A stretch of DNA of 64,000 bases from Streptomyces sp. NBC_00490 (lineage in GTDB: Bacteria; Actinomycetota; Actinomycetes; Streptomycetales; Streptomycetaceae). Location of the stretch: the NCBI RefSeq assembly GCF_036013645.1, contig NZ_CP107869.1, forward strand, positions 10,168,001 through 10,232,000. Direction: 5' to 3'. The position numbers and the translations under genes are program-made. The notes under the pieces are model-generated. The model worked only from the letters and a program-made list of their open reading frames with translations. It was not told the DNA's origin and made no database searches. Positions 53,077-61,741 of the stretch are shown here, piece after piece (the first letter of the stretch is position 1; each line of letters starts with the position of its first letter).

Positions 53077-53242
53077 CGTCTCCTCGACTGCGCTCAGGCC
53101 TGCCCGGGAAAGGGCGTGCACGGACGATCCTGCCCCACTGCCTGGATCCCACGCACGCAGGTGACCATGACGAACCGAACCGAACGCATGCCTCTGCCAT
53201 GGATGACGGGATAGGGGGTAGGAGCACGCTCGTGAACAGGGA

Positions 53243-53737
53243 ATGAGGGCGACGCCAGTGGCATCCCATGACGACGGTGACGGCTGTCCGGTGCTGGATG
53301 AGTACCTGATCCGCGCCGGCTGCGCCTTTGGTGGGGAGGACGGCTGCATCGCCGAGGCCCGCCAGCATGCCCTCGCCTTCCTTGACCAGGCCGAAGCCGA
53401 TTATCCCCTGTCGGTACCCGCCCGCACGAGAGATGCGACCCAGCTCGTGGTCAGTGAGCTGGTCACCAACGCCTGCAAGTACGTCCCCGGCCCGGTCCTG
53501 ATGGAACTGCGCATCAGCACCCATGTTGTGGACGTCGTCGTGTGGGACAGCGACCCCACCATGCCCGCGCCCAGGGCCGCTGATCCCGACAGGATCGGCC
53601 AGCACGGCCTGGAAATCGTCAAGGCTGTCACCGAGGACCTGTTCATCGAGCAGGAGCCGGTCGGCAAGCGCATCACGGCCCGCCTCGCCCTGCCAGGCAC
53701 CCCCAGCAGGGCCACCGCCGCCCGCAGCCCGAGGTAA
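53243..53737 (+). CDS. RsbW-like HATPase (anti-sigma serine kinase)
   Basis: A 164-residue protein from ATG 53243. A cysteine-containing 30-residue N-terminus precedes the ATPase: ATQLVVSELVTNACKYVPGP (N box with Glu and Asn), VVVWDSDPTMP (G1) and GQHGLEIVKAVTEDL (G2). No dimerisation-His domain is present. Together with the divergent STAS gene it forms a switch. The target sigma factor is not in view. Confidence 0.85.
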   Translation: MRATPVASHDDGDGCPVLDEYLIRAGCAFGGEDGCIAEARQHALAFLDQAEADYPLSVPARTRDATQLVVSELVTNACKYVPGPVLMELRISTHVVDVVVWDSDPTMPAPRAADPDRIGQHGLEIVKAVTEDLFIEQEPVGKRITARLALPGTPSRATAARSPR

Positions 53738-53813
53738 CGGCTGGCTGGGAAGCCGCCCATAGCGCAGGCGGGCGCGCACCGCCCGTGACGGCAGGCGGGC
53801 GAACCGGAACAAC

Positions 53814-53983
53814 GCACCAAGGAGACGAACGCGTTGACTTCCTCCCCCGCCTAAAGGCGGGGGATTCCAGCGGTCGCCCGCTGGGGTTCCTGCTTCACCG
53901 ACGACCGCCCCGTCCGGGAGGACTCCCGTTGAGGTCTTACACCATCTCCACAGGCAGACGCCGCCAGCCCGGCGGCCAAAATG
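53814..53983 (-). ncRNA. Predicted omega (reRNA) guide RNA of copy 4
   Basis: Equivalent of the guide RNA regions of copies 1-3; extent inferred. The guide would be the flanking sequence that contains the complement of the host AAGGAG. Confidence 0.4.
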
Positions 53984-55215
53984 TTGCGTGCCGCATTCAC
54001 GTCGCGGTCATGCACCGCACCGCAGACGCACGTCCACACGCGGACGTTCAGCGGCAGTTTCCCGCGGACTGTCCCGCAGTTCCCGCACAGCTTGCTGCTG
54101 GGAAAGAAGCGGTCGATCACGACCAGCTCGCGCCCGTACCAGGCGCACTTGTACTCCAGCATGGAGCGCAGGTCTGTCCACGCCGCATCGCTGATGGCGC
54201 GTGCGAGCGTGCCGTTCTTCAGCAGGTTGCGGACGCTCAGGTCTTCGATCACGACCGTTTGGTTCTCGCGGACGAGTCGAGCCGACAGCTTATGCAGAAC
54301 GTCACGGCGCCGGTCGGCAATCCGCGCATGCACACGGGCCACCTTACGGCGGGCCTTCTCCCGGTTCGCCGAACCCTTCGCCTTGCGCGACAACTCCCGC
54401 TGCGCCTTCGCCAGGCGGGCCCGGTCACGCCGTTCGTGCCGGGGGTTGGCGACCTTCTCGCCGGTGGAGAGTGTCACCAGGGAGGTGATCCCGGCGTCCA
54501 GGCCCACCGCGTTCGTGGTGGCCGGGGCCGGGGCGATGGTGTCCTGGCACAGCAGGGACACGAACCAGCGACCAGCCGCGTCTCGGGACACCGTCACCGT
54601 GCTCGGCTGCGCACCCTCGGGCAGCGGACGCGACCAACGGATGTCCAGAGGGCCGGCCATCTTGGCCAACGTCAGCTGTCCGTCGCGCCAGGTGAAGGCA
54701 CTGCGGGTGTACTCGGCCGACGCGCGGGACTTCTTGCGGGACTTGTAGCGCGGGTACTTCGCACGCTGGGCGAAGAAGTTCCCGAACGCCGTCTGCAGAT
54801 GGCGCAGCGCCTGCTGCAGCGGGACCGAGGACACCTCCGCCAGAAAAGCGAGTTCCTCGGTCTTCTTCCACTGCGTCAGCGCGGCGGAGGACTGCACGTA
54901 GGAGATGCGGCGCTGCTCGCCGTGCCAGGCCCGGGTGCGTTCCTCCAAGGCCTTGTTGTAGACGAGGCGGACACAGCCGAACGTGCGCGACAACTCAGCC
55001 GCTTGGACGCCGGTGGGGTAAAAGCGGTACTTGAACGCCCGCTTGACCTGCTCCGCCATACCTTACAGCGTATCAATTTCCGTGTGGGCAAAGGGAGTCG
55101 GCCGGTGGACGGCGCACGCCGGTCCGCCTGGGCGGCGAACCGGCTTCCCCTGCCCTGCTCCGCAGGAGCTTCGTTTCCTCCCCGGCCTGAAGGCCGGGGT
55201 ATCCACGAAGGACAG
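53834..55215 (-). mobile_element. TnpB-only IS605/IS1341-type element, copy 4 (1382 bp)
   Basis: The fourth copy, five bases shorter: the terminal ACCCG of the right end seen in the other copies is missing, so GGACAG directly abuts ATGAGTG. Left flank reads AAGGAGACGAACGCG, right flank ATGAGTGCTCCC. Joining them puts AAGGAG nine bases before ATG, a perfect start site, so the element separates a gene from its ribosome binding site and supplies another. Flanking guide (minus strand): CGCGTTCGTCTCCTTGGTGC. Confidence 0.92.
53851..55059 (-). CDS. tnpB: TnpB RNA-guided endonuclease, copy 4
   Basis: 402 residues, RuvC residues Asp188, Glu272 and Asp353 and zinc cysteines intact (CGNCGTVRGKLPLNV). 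It shares VRGKLPLNV and RHERRDRARL with copy 2, so the four copies form two subgroups (1 and 3; 2 and 4). Unique changes include RTRAWHGEQR and LPEGAQPST. Confidence 0.95.
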   Translation of the reverse strand: MAEQVKRAFKYRFYPTGVQAAELSRTFGCVRLVYNKALEERTRAWHGEQRRISYVQSSAALTQWKKTEELAFLAEVSSVPLQQALRHLQTAFGNFFAQRAKYPRYKSRKKSRASAEYTRSAFTWRDGQLTLAKMAGPLDIRWSRPLPEGAQPSTVTVSRDAAGRWFVSLLCQDTIAPAPATTNAVGLDAGITSLVTLSTGEKVANPRHERRDRARLAKAQRELSRKAKGSANREKARRKVARVHARIADRRRDVLHKLSARLVRENQTVVIEDLSVRNLLKNGTLARAISDAAWTDLRSMLEYKCAWYGRELVVIDRFFPSSKLCGNCGTVRGKLPLNVRVWTCVCGAVHDRDVNAARNILAAGLAASACGDGVRPQRESSRTGRSSVKQEPQRATAGIPRL

Positions 55216-55326
55216 ATGAGTGCTCCCTCTGGCGGTGGCCCGCTGGCCTGGTGGCGGATTCGAGCTCGGACATTACCGAGCGCTCGGGTCGCGGCCTTCT
55301 GGTGGGTGCCCGATGACAAGCGTTGA
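55216..55326 (+). CDS. Short hypothetical protein at the right border of copy 4
   Basis: A 36-residue frame from ATG 55216: MSAPSGGGPLAWWRIRARTL, then PSARVAAFWWVPDDKR. The original AAGGAG site lies on the other side of the TnpB element; the element end GAAGGACAG now precedes the ATG. It overlaps the next frame. Short Trp/Arg-rich proteins of this kind occur in Streptomyces integrative elements, but I do not recognise this one. Confidence 0.5.
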   Translation: MSAPSGGGPLAWWRIRARTLPSARVAAFWWVPDDKR

Positions 55327-55525
55327 GCAAGTCGCCACGGTGGCGACGTTCGGTTCGGTTTGGGTGGTGCTCGCGGTTGGTCACAACCTCGCGGACCACG
55401 TGATCGGGCAGACCGACCACCAGGCCGAGGGCAAGGCGGCGCCGTCGGCCGTGCACACCAGGATCCCGTCCGGTCGGACGCCGGCCTCGCTGGCCGACGC
55501 GGTTTTTGGCCCCTTTCCGGCCTAG
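55313..55525 (+). CDS. Truncated DUF3307-like membrane protein
   Basis: A 70-residue frame from ATG 55313. It reads TSVEQVATVATFGSVWVVLA, then VGHNLADHVIGQTDHQAEGK, resembling the first membrane helix and conserved HxxADHxxQTDHQA segment of DUF3307-like proteins common in Streptomyces mobile elements. After KAAPSA the similarity stops, suggesting a frameshift or truncation. Probably non-functional. Confidence 0.5.
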   Translation: MTSVEQVATVATFGSVWVVLAVGHNLADHVIGQTDHQAEGKAAPSAVHTRIPSGRTPASLADAVFGPFPA

Positions 55526-55632
55526 GGATTCGAGGGCAGCCAAGCAGGGGGAGGGCGACCCTCACAGCGTAGGAGCCGACCACGAACTGGCCCGGCTTGG
55601 CATTGGCGCCGCAGGGGCTTCCGGTCAGGGGC

Positions 55633-56835
55633 TCAGCCGACGGCGGGCATATGGGGCCGGGCGGTGGTGTCCTGGACGAGGACTAGGGCGGTCACGAGCG
55701 CGGCCAGGAGGGCCAGGGCGACGAGAGAGGGGACGAAGGTGACGGCGGGTCCTGCGATGAGGCAGACGGCTCCGCCGGTGAGGAGGAGTGGGGAGCGGTG
55801 GTTCGTGGTGCGGAAGAGCAGGGCTGCCGAGGCGAGGAGGAACACACCGGCGCCGCCGGGCAGGGCCCAGGCAACGACACCGTGGAGGGGTTCGGTTAGG
55901 TCGTAGTGGCCGGTGTCGGCGATCTGCGTGAGGGCCTTCTTCATGCCGAGGGCGGTGATGACGATTCCGGCAACGAGTGGAAGGTGGAGGAAGGTGTACG
56001 CGTCACGGGCCAGCCGGGTGCGGTCGTCGCCGGTCAGGGTGGTCAGCCGATGCTCGACCGTCTCGGCGAGTTGACGGAAGTACAGGCGCCACAGTCCTGC
56101 GGAAACGAGCAGCCCCAGGGCGGCACCGGCCACGACGGGGGTGCTCAGCGCGAAGCCGGAGACGCCGACGCCGATGGCGACGATCGACTCGCCGAGGGCG
56201 ATGATGACGATCAGGCCGTGGCGTTCGGCGAAATGGCCGGGGGAGGCGACCCGCCAGCCCGATTTTCCGGTGAGGAAGATGCCCAGGTAGTCGATGACCA
56301 CGGCGGCGAGCCAGATCAGGATCTGGGTGGTGCCGGTGAATGCCGCACCGATGAGGAGCAGGACGAATGGCGGGGCCACTGAGAGCAGGGCGGTGCGGCG
56401 CAGGACGCGGTGCAGTGCCTGATCGATGGGGTCGGACAGCCAGTACGTGACCAGGTGAAGGACGCGGACGGCGCCGTAGCACAGGACGAAGACCAGGGGG
56501 GCGGGCAGTCCGCCGGGCGCATCGTCGTAGATCTCTGGCACGGTCAGCGACACGATCAGGACGACGGCCATGACGGACACCAGCACGGTGAACATCGCGC
56601 CGGAGTCGGCCCGTACGACGTTCCCCAGCCAGGCGAAACAGCACCAGCACCACCACAGCAGCGCCAGCGCGACCATCCCGCCGAGCAGCCGCAACCACCT
56701 CGGGTCGGCGGCCATCAGTGCTGTGACCTGAGTGATCGCATACACGAACACCAAGTCGAAGAAGAGCTCGGCCGGTGTCACTCGGTGGCCGCCCTCGGTC
56801 GCGACCAGCCGCGACCTCTCGCCATTTGCTACCAC
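55633..56835 (-). CDS. Low temperature requirement protein A (LtrA) family
   Basis: A 400-residue polytopic membrane protein; GTG 56835 is chosen because GGAGGGGGAAGTT lies upstream, and the frame beyond it (to 57033) is not protein-like. It has the family start VTPAELFFDLVFVYAITQVT, the middle motif HFAERHGLIVIIALGESIVA and about ten to twelve membrane helices. LtrA proteins are named from Listeria cold growth; the molecular function is unknown. Confidence 0.9.
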   Translation of the reverse strand: MVANGERSRLVATEGGHRVTPAELFFDLVFVYAITQVTALMAADPRWLRLLGGMVALALLWWCWCCFAWLGNVVRADSGAMFTVLVSVMAVVLIVSLTVPEIYDDAPGGLPAPLVFVLCYGAVRVLHLVTYWLSDPIDQALHRVLRRTALLSVAPPFVLLLIGAAFTGTTQILIWLAAVVIDYLGIFLTGKSGWRVASPGHFAERHGLIVIIALGESIVAIGVGVSGFALSTPVVAGAALGLLVSAGLWRLYFRQLAETVEHRLTTLTGDDRTRLARDAYTFLHLPLVAGIVITALGMKKALTQIADTGHYDLTEPLHGVVAWALPGGAGVFLLASAALLFRTTNHRSPLLLTGGAVCLIAGPAVTFVPSLVALALLAALVTALVLVQDTTARPHMPAVG

Positions 56836-56989
56836 AACTTCCCCCTCCGGGGCGCCCCACCGCCCATCGGCGGAACGATAACCCACTGGCTGTGGCCAAA
56901 GATTGATGTTGCTGGGTATGGGAGTTCGCTTCCCGCGGACACAACGGAAGAGGGAAGTGATCCTCCGTTTTCGGGCGGCCGAGCCCGCC

Positions 56990-57118
56990 CGAGAAGACCT
57001 TGGAGACACGTGGGTGCGGAGCAACCTGCTCATCCGGCTGGCGGCTGTGGGTCGGGTGGGGGAGGCGCGTGTGCTGGGGGAGGAGACGTTGGAGCGTCGG
57101 CTGGGGGTCTCAGGGTGA
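56990..57118 (+). pseudogene. Tetratricopeptide-repeat gene fragment
   Basis: The plus strand reads REDLGDTWVRSNLLIRLAAV, then GRVGEARVLGEETLERRLGV before the stop at 57118, a single TPR of the type repeated in NB-ARC/FxsT proteins. There is no start or further repeat. The stop lies within the left arm of the large palindrome at 57098. Confidence 0.55.
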
Positions 57119-57142
57119 TCCTCACCCTGAGACCCCCAGCCG
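57098..57142. repeat. Perfect 45-base palindromic hairpin
   Basis: Arms of 21 bases (57098-57118 and 57122-57142) are exact reverse complements around a three-base loop TCC; the arms begin CGGCTGGGGG and end CCCCCAGCCG. It may be a strong terminator or the end of a mobile element, since it follows a TPR relic and has no T tract. Confidence 0.7.
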
Positions 57143-57179
57143 CTTTCCGAACGTGATCGTTTAGTTCGGGTGGGTGGGC

Positions 57180-57341
57180 ATGAACTCTCCTTGGTGGCGG
57201 GAGAGATGGGCGTGGTTCGTCCGCTCGTCTGGCTCGTGGAGGTTGCTGGTGGCGTCGGTGCTCGGTCTGCTGGAGGCCAGGGAGAAGCGGGTCCGGGAAG
57301 AGATTGCGGGGCTACCCGTGAACCCCATCGCGCTGTTCTAG
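57180..57341 (+). CDS. Small hypothetical protein
   Basis: A 53-residue frame from ATG 57180: MNSPWWRERWAWFVRSSGSW, then LLVASVLGLLEAREKRVREE and IAGLPVNPIALF. The middle part looks like the start of a coiled-coil protein; the C-terminus appears truncated at the point where the sequence TACTCCAGT begins. Only moderate evidence of coding. The gap 57342-57488 before the epimerase gene is otherwise empty. Confidence 0.4.
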   Translation: MNSPWWRERWAWFVRSSGSWRLLVASVLGLLEAREKRVREEIAGLPVNPIALF

Positions 57342-57488
57342 TACTCCAGTGCGGCTTGGTGATCGGGTGTTTGGATGCCTCGGCGGGTCGATGTTGTTGC
57401 CCGAGGGTTGAGGTCGATCTGACGGCTGACCATCTGCTGTCAGCGAATCCGCCTGGCTAGGCGGTGATCCCGGTGCTTGTGTGTCGGT

Positions 57489-58475
57489 ATGGAGATCTTG
57501 GTTCTGGGCGGAACGGCATGGGTGGCTCGGGAGTTGTCGCGGCAGGCGATCGAACGCGGCCATCGGGTGACCTGCCTCGCGCGTGGCGAGAGCGGAGAAG
57601 TCGCGGACGGAGCGACACTGGTCGCCGCCGACCGGCGCGACCCGTCGGCGTATGAGCTCTTGCTTGACCGCGTATGGGACGCGGTCGTCGAGGTGTCATG
57701 GCAGCCGGGTTTCGTTCGTGGAGCGCTCGACGTGCTGGGCGGCAAGGCCGGGCACTGGGTGTATGTCTCGTCCGGCAATGCCTACGCCTCCCACGCCACG
57801 CTGGGGGTGGACGAGTCCGCGGCCCTGCTCGCCCCGACCGACCGGAGCGAGGTCGACCGCGAGTTGTACGGCGAGGCGAAGGTTGCCTGCGAGCAGGCGT
57901 CGACAGCAGCTGTGGGCGACCGCCTCCTCATCGCACGGGCCGGGCTCATCGGCGGGCCGGGCGATCACAGCGGGCGCTCCGGCTACTGGGTCGCCCGCGC
58001 CGCACGCGATCCGCGAGGGCCGATGCTGGTCCCCGACACACCAGCCATGCCCACCCAGGTGGTCGACGTGCGGGACCTCACCTCCTGGCTGCTCGACTCC
58101 GCGGAGACGGGAACTACCGGCACGTACAACGCTGTCGGCCCGGTCGTTCCGTTCGAAGAGTGGATCGAGTTGTCCCGCGCCGTCGGCGGGCACACAGGTC
58201 CGGTGGTCACCGCCGAATCGGCGTGGCTGCTCGACAACGGCGTGGCCCAGTACATGGGGTCCGAATCATTGGCGATGTGGCTGGTTGAGCCGGGCTGGGA
58301 AGGGTGGTCGGCCCGGGACGGGTCCTCGGCGCGCGCCGCAGGGCTGCGTCACCGGCCTCTGGCGGAGATGCTGGCCGACACGCTGCGCTGGGAACGCGAG
58401 CAGGGGCTGGACCGGGAAAGGCGCGCAGGCCTCAGCGCGCAGCGCGAGCGCGAGTTGCTTGACGTCCTCGGCTGA
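57489..58475 (+). CDS. NAD-dependent epimerase/dehydratase-family protein
   Basis: A 328-residue protein from ATG 57489. It is an extended [23 protein letters not shown] (nucleotide-binding fold), [15 protein letters not shown] and a [10 protein letters not shown] segment holding the Tyr-x-x-x-Lys dyad (LYGEAK). The C-terminal half gives substrate specificity ([18 protein letters not shown]). The substrate is unknown; sugar nucleotide or small ketone reduction is possible. The gene lacks an obvious Shine-Dalgarno. Transcribed in the same direction as the truncated IS701 that follows. Confidence 0.85.
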   Translation: MEILVLGGTAWVARELSRQAIERGHRVTCLARGESGEVADGATLVAADRRDPSAYELLLDRVWDAVVEVSWQPGFVRGALDVLGGKAGHWVYVSSGNAYASHATLGVDESAALLAPTDRSEVDRELYGEAKVACEQASTAAVGDRLLIARAGLIGGPGDHSGRSGYWVARAARDPRGPMLVPDTPAMPTQVVDVRDLTSWLLDSAETGTTGTYNAVGPVVPFEEWIELSRAVGGHTGPVVTAESAWLLDNGVAQYMGSESLAMWLVEPGWEGWSARDGSSARAAGLRHRPLAEMLADTLRWEREQGLDRERRAGLSAQRERELLDVLG

Positions 58476-58595
58476 CTGCGCTGGTCCGGTCGCGCACACC
58501 CGAGCGCCTGTACAGGCGCCTTCCGTTGTGACTTCCGGATCTGGTGGTGGGCCCGGCCGGGAACCGGTACCGCCACCGCGTGATCATCGGGGGGT

Positions 58596-59015
58596 GTGTG
58601 GACTTCTGAAGATCGTGCGGTGGCCACAGGCCATAGCGTGGGCCCTGCCCGCTGGCGGCAGATGTTCGACCAGGTTATGGCCCGAATCGCGGGCCGGTTC
58701 GGGCGAGTTGAGCCCCGGGCCGCGGCCCGCTCCTACCTGCTCGGGCTGCTGTCGAACGTCGAACGGAAGAACTGCTGGCAGCTGGCCGACCAGGCGGGTC
58801 ACACCCGGCCCGGGCCGATGCAGCGTTTGCTGCGCCACGCCCGCTGGGACGCACGCGCCTACGTCGCCGACCACCTCGGCGGCGAGGACGGTGTCTTGAT
58901 CGTGGACGAGACTGGCTTCCTCAAGAAGGGCCAGTCCTCGGCAGGGGTGCAGAGGCAGTACACCGGCACCGCGGGACGCATCGAGAACGCCCAGGTGGGC
59001 GTTGACTCGATATAG
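58596..59015 (+). pseudogene. IS701-family transposase, C-terminally truncated
   Basis: 139 residues of an IS701 DDE transposase: [40 protein letters not shown], and [14 protein letters not shown] with the first catalytic Asp. The frame stops after IENAQVGV, where about two thirds of the protein, with the other catalytic residues, is missing. Inactive relic. Confidence 0.88.
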
Positions 59016-59098
59016 CAGCGGTCTCGGGCAGAGCCGACTGGAATGTCCGCGTTACGCGCCAGCTCGAAGGTGCCAAGAGCTGATCCAGCTGCGGCTTG

Positions 59099-60070
59099 TC
59101 AGGCAGTTGAGGGTGTGGGGCGGAAGGTGCGGCGGTATGCCTGGGGTGTGACCCCGATGGCGGCATGAAGATGCTGGCGCAGGGATACACCGGTGCCGAA
59201 TCCAGCGCGGGCGGCGACCAGGTCGACGGGCCAGTCAGTGGTCTCCAGCAAGTGCCGGGCCAGGTCGACGCGCTGGCGGATGAGCCACTGGCCGGGGCTG
59301 CTGCCGACCTCGTCGCGGAAGCGGCGGGTGAAAGTACGCACGCTGATGTTGGCGTGGGCGGCCATGTCAGCCAAGGTGACGGGTTCAGAGAGGCGTTCCA
59401 TGACCCACGCCTGTGTGGGGGCGGTGCCGGGGGCAGTGGGGTCGGGGACGGGCCGCCGGATGTACTGGGCCTGGCCGCCGTCGCGCCAGGGCGGTACGAC
59501 GCAGGAGCGGGCGACCTCGTTGGCGATGTCGCTGCCGTGGTCGCGGCGGACGATGTGCAGGCACAGGTCGATGCCGGCGGCTACCCCGGCCGAGGTGAGG
59601 ATTTCGCCGTCGTCGATGAAGAGGACGTCGGGGTCGATGCGCACGGTGGTGAACATACGTTGCAGGCGGTCGGCTTCGCGCCAGTGTGTGGTGGCGGGGC
59701 GGCCGTCGAGCAGTCCCGCGGCGGCCAGCACATAGGTGCCGGTGCAGATCGCCACGATCCGGGTTCCTGGGCGGATGGCAGCCAGAGCCTCGCGCAGGGC
59801 GTCGGGCAGGCGGCCCTCCTCGCGAATGGGGCCCAGCGCGTGGGAGGGCGAAATGACGACGGTGTCGACGGTGGCCAGCAGGGAGGCGTCGTGAGAGACG
59901 GTGAGCTGGTAGTCCGCCTCGGCGCGGACGGGCCGGCCGTCCATGCTGCACGTGCTCACGGAATAGAGCCGGTTGCCCATGCCGTCGCGGGCGGCGCCGA
60001 AGATCCGCGCGGGGATACCGAGCTCGAAGGGGACCACGCCATCCAGGGCCAGAACGCCAACGCGGTGCAT
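59099..60070 (-). CDS. GlxA-family (DJ-1/PfpI plus AraC HTH) transcriptional regulator
   Basis: A 323-residue protein from ATG 60070. Residues 1-180 are a DJ-1/PfpI (GATase1-like) fold with the nucleophile-elbow cysteine in AICTGTYVLAAAGLLDGR and TTHWR. Residues 215-320 are two AraC helix-turn-helix units (VTLADMAAHANISVRTFTRR, LVAARAGFGTGVSLRQHLHA). Such GlxA regulators often activate adjacent oxidoreductase genes; here it is divergent from a quinone oxidoreductase gene across 128 bases. Confidence 0.9.
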   Translation of the reverse strand: MHRVGVLALDGVVPFELGIPARIFGAARDGMGNRLYSVSTCSMDGRPVRAEADYQLTVSHDASLLATVDTVVISPSHALGPIREEGRLPDALREALAAIRPGTRIVAICTGTYVLAAAGLLDGRPATTHWREADRLQRMFTTVRIDPDVLFIDDGEILTSAGVAAGIDLCLHIVRRDHGSDIANEVARSCVVPPWRDGGQAQYIRRPVPDPTAPGTAPTQAWVMERLSEPVTLADMAAHANISVRTFTRRFRDEVGSSPGQWLIRQRVDLARHLLETTDWPVDLVAARAGFGTGVSLRQHLHAAIGVTPQAYRRTFRPTPSTA

Positions 60071-60198
60071 GACCCGATCCTTTCATTCCTTGACCATCGG
60101 GCCACTACTGGGGGGCTGTCCGCCCAGACAGTCTTGGGAGGTGCCCAAGAGAAACGGCACAAAATACAAGAAATCTCCTGCTGAAAAGAGCACGCATC

Positions 60199-61167
60199 AT
60201 GGACCAGGCCACGACCCCCGCGACCATGCGCGCGATCTCCCAGGACGCCGCCGGAGCTCCGGACGTCCTCAAGGTCGTCCAGACGCAGCGTCCGGTCCCG
60301 GGCCGGGGCGAGATCCTGGTCCGGGTGCACGCGGCGGGCGTGAACCCAGCCGACTGGAAGACCCGCGAGCGGGGCGTGTTCGCCAATGGTGCCAGGCCGC
60401 CGTTCACGCTCGGCTTCGACGTCGCCGGTGGGGTCGAGGCGGTCGGTGACGGGGTGACTCTCTTCCAGGCGGGCGACGAGGTGTTCGGGATGCCGCGCTT
60501 CCCGCACCCGGCGGGTGCCTATGCCGAGTATGTCGCCGCCCCGGCCCGGCACTTCGCCCCGCGCCCCAAGGGCCTGGACCACATCCAGGCCGGTGCCCTG
60601 CCGCTGGCCTCGCTGACCGCCTGGCAGGCCCTGGTGGACACCGCGAACGTTCAGCCCGGCCAGCGCGTCCTGATCCACGCGGCCGCCGGAGGCGTCGGCC
60701 ACCTGGCCGTGCAGATTGCCAAGGCCCGCGGCGCGTACGTCATCGGCACGGCCAGCGCCGCCAAGCACGAGCTTCTGCGCTCGCTGGGCGCCGACGAGCT
60801 GATCGACTACCGTACCCAGGACTTCAGCGGGACCCTCCGTGACGTGGATGTCGTCCTGGACGCCCTCGGCGGCCTCAACTGGGCCCGGTCTCTGCAAACG
60901 CTGCGGCCGGGCGGCACGCTGATCTCGATTCTGCCGCTGGACGATACCTTCCCCGCCAAGGATGCCGAAGCGGCCGGAGTGCGGGCGGTGTTCATGCTCG
61001 TCGAGCCCGACCATGCGGGATTGCGCGAGATCACTTCCCTGGTCGAGGACGGCCGCCTGCGCGTGATCGCCGACGAGGTCTTCCCCCTCGAAGAAGCCGC
61101 CCGGGCCCATGCGCTGGGTGAGACCGGCCGCACCACCGGCAAGATCGTCCTCTCCATCACCCCCTGA
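60199..61167 (+). CDS. Zinc-independent NADP-dependent quinone oxidoreductase
   Basis: A 322-residue MDR-superfamily protein from ATG 60199. It has VRVHAAGVNPADWKTR (catalytic-domain start without zinc ligands) and the NADPH-binding motif VLIHAAAGGVGHLAVQIAKA, then GADELIDYR and DVVLDALGG. It probably reduces quinones or enones. It is divergent from the GlxA-type regulator gene and followed by a truncated SnoaL-like gene. Confidence 0.9.
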   Translation: MDQATTPATMRAISQDAAGAPDVLKVVQTQRPVPGRGEILVRVHAAGVNPADWKTRERGVFANGARPPFTLGFDVAGGVEAVGDGVTLFQAGDEVFGMPRFPHPAGAYAEYVAAPARHFAPRPKGLDHIQAGALPLASLTAWQALVDTANVQPGQRVLIHAAAGGVGHLAVQIAKARGAYVIGTASAAKHELLRSLGADELIDYRTQDFSGTLRDVDVVLDALGGLNWARSLQTLRPGGTLISILPLDDTFPAKDAEAAGVRAVFMLVEPDHAGLREITSLVEDGRLRVIADEVFPLEEAARAHALGETGRTTGKIVLSITP

Positions 61168-61276
61168 TCCACCCCGCTGCTTCTGCCCTGCGCCAGCCAT
61201 GCCGCAGGCTCCCCGGCCTCTGTCAGGCAGGACCCATCCGCACAACGCACCACGCACCACACAGAACGGAACCATC

Positions 61277-61460
61277 ATGAGCACCATCACCACCCCGGCC
61301 AGCACCCGTTCCGTTGTCGACGCGTTCTTCGCCCGCTTCGGCGAAGCCGACATGCCCGCCCTGCTGGACCTGTTCGCCGACGGCGTCGCCTTCCACGTCG
61401 GCGGCACCCCCAACGTCTCCTGGGCCGGCAACCGCACGAGCAAGGACGACATCGCCGCGT
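61277..61460 (+). pseudogene. SnoaL/NTF2-like protein, truncated
   Basis: From ATG 61277 the frame reads STITTPASTRSVVDAFFARF, GEADMPALLDLFADGVAFHV and WAGNRTSKDDIAAF, the first 60 residues of a SnoaL-like polyketide-cyclase/NTF2 fold. After about 61460 the sequence becomes unrelated and the C-terminal beta-sheet is lost. A deletion probably fused it to the junk before the AraC gene; 61460-61741 holds nothing I recognise. Confidence 0.65.
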
Positions 61461-61741
61461 TTCGGTCAGCGGGCGGTATCGTAGCGGCGGGTCGGCGCCA
61501 TGGCGGAACTCCGAGAAGGAGAGAGGGGGGTGGTGGTGTTCTCCGCCGTTGTTGACGTCGACGAGCAGGCGACCGGGCCTTTCGTCCTGATCGCCGATGT
61601 GGCCGTGCGGGACACCGGCGCCGGGGCCCCACCGGGCGCGGCATCTCAGCGGCTCCATGAACACCACCCGAGCCCCGGCTCCCCCTCGCCTCTACTGTGT
61701 GGGCGGACTTGGCCCGTACTCCGCTCGGGACTGACGCTGGC

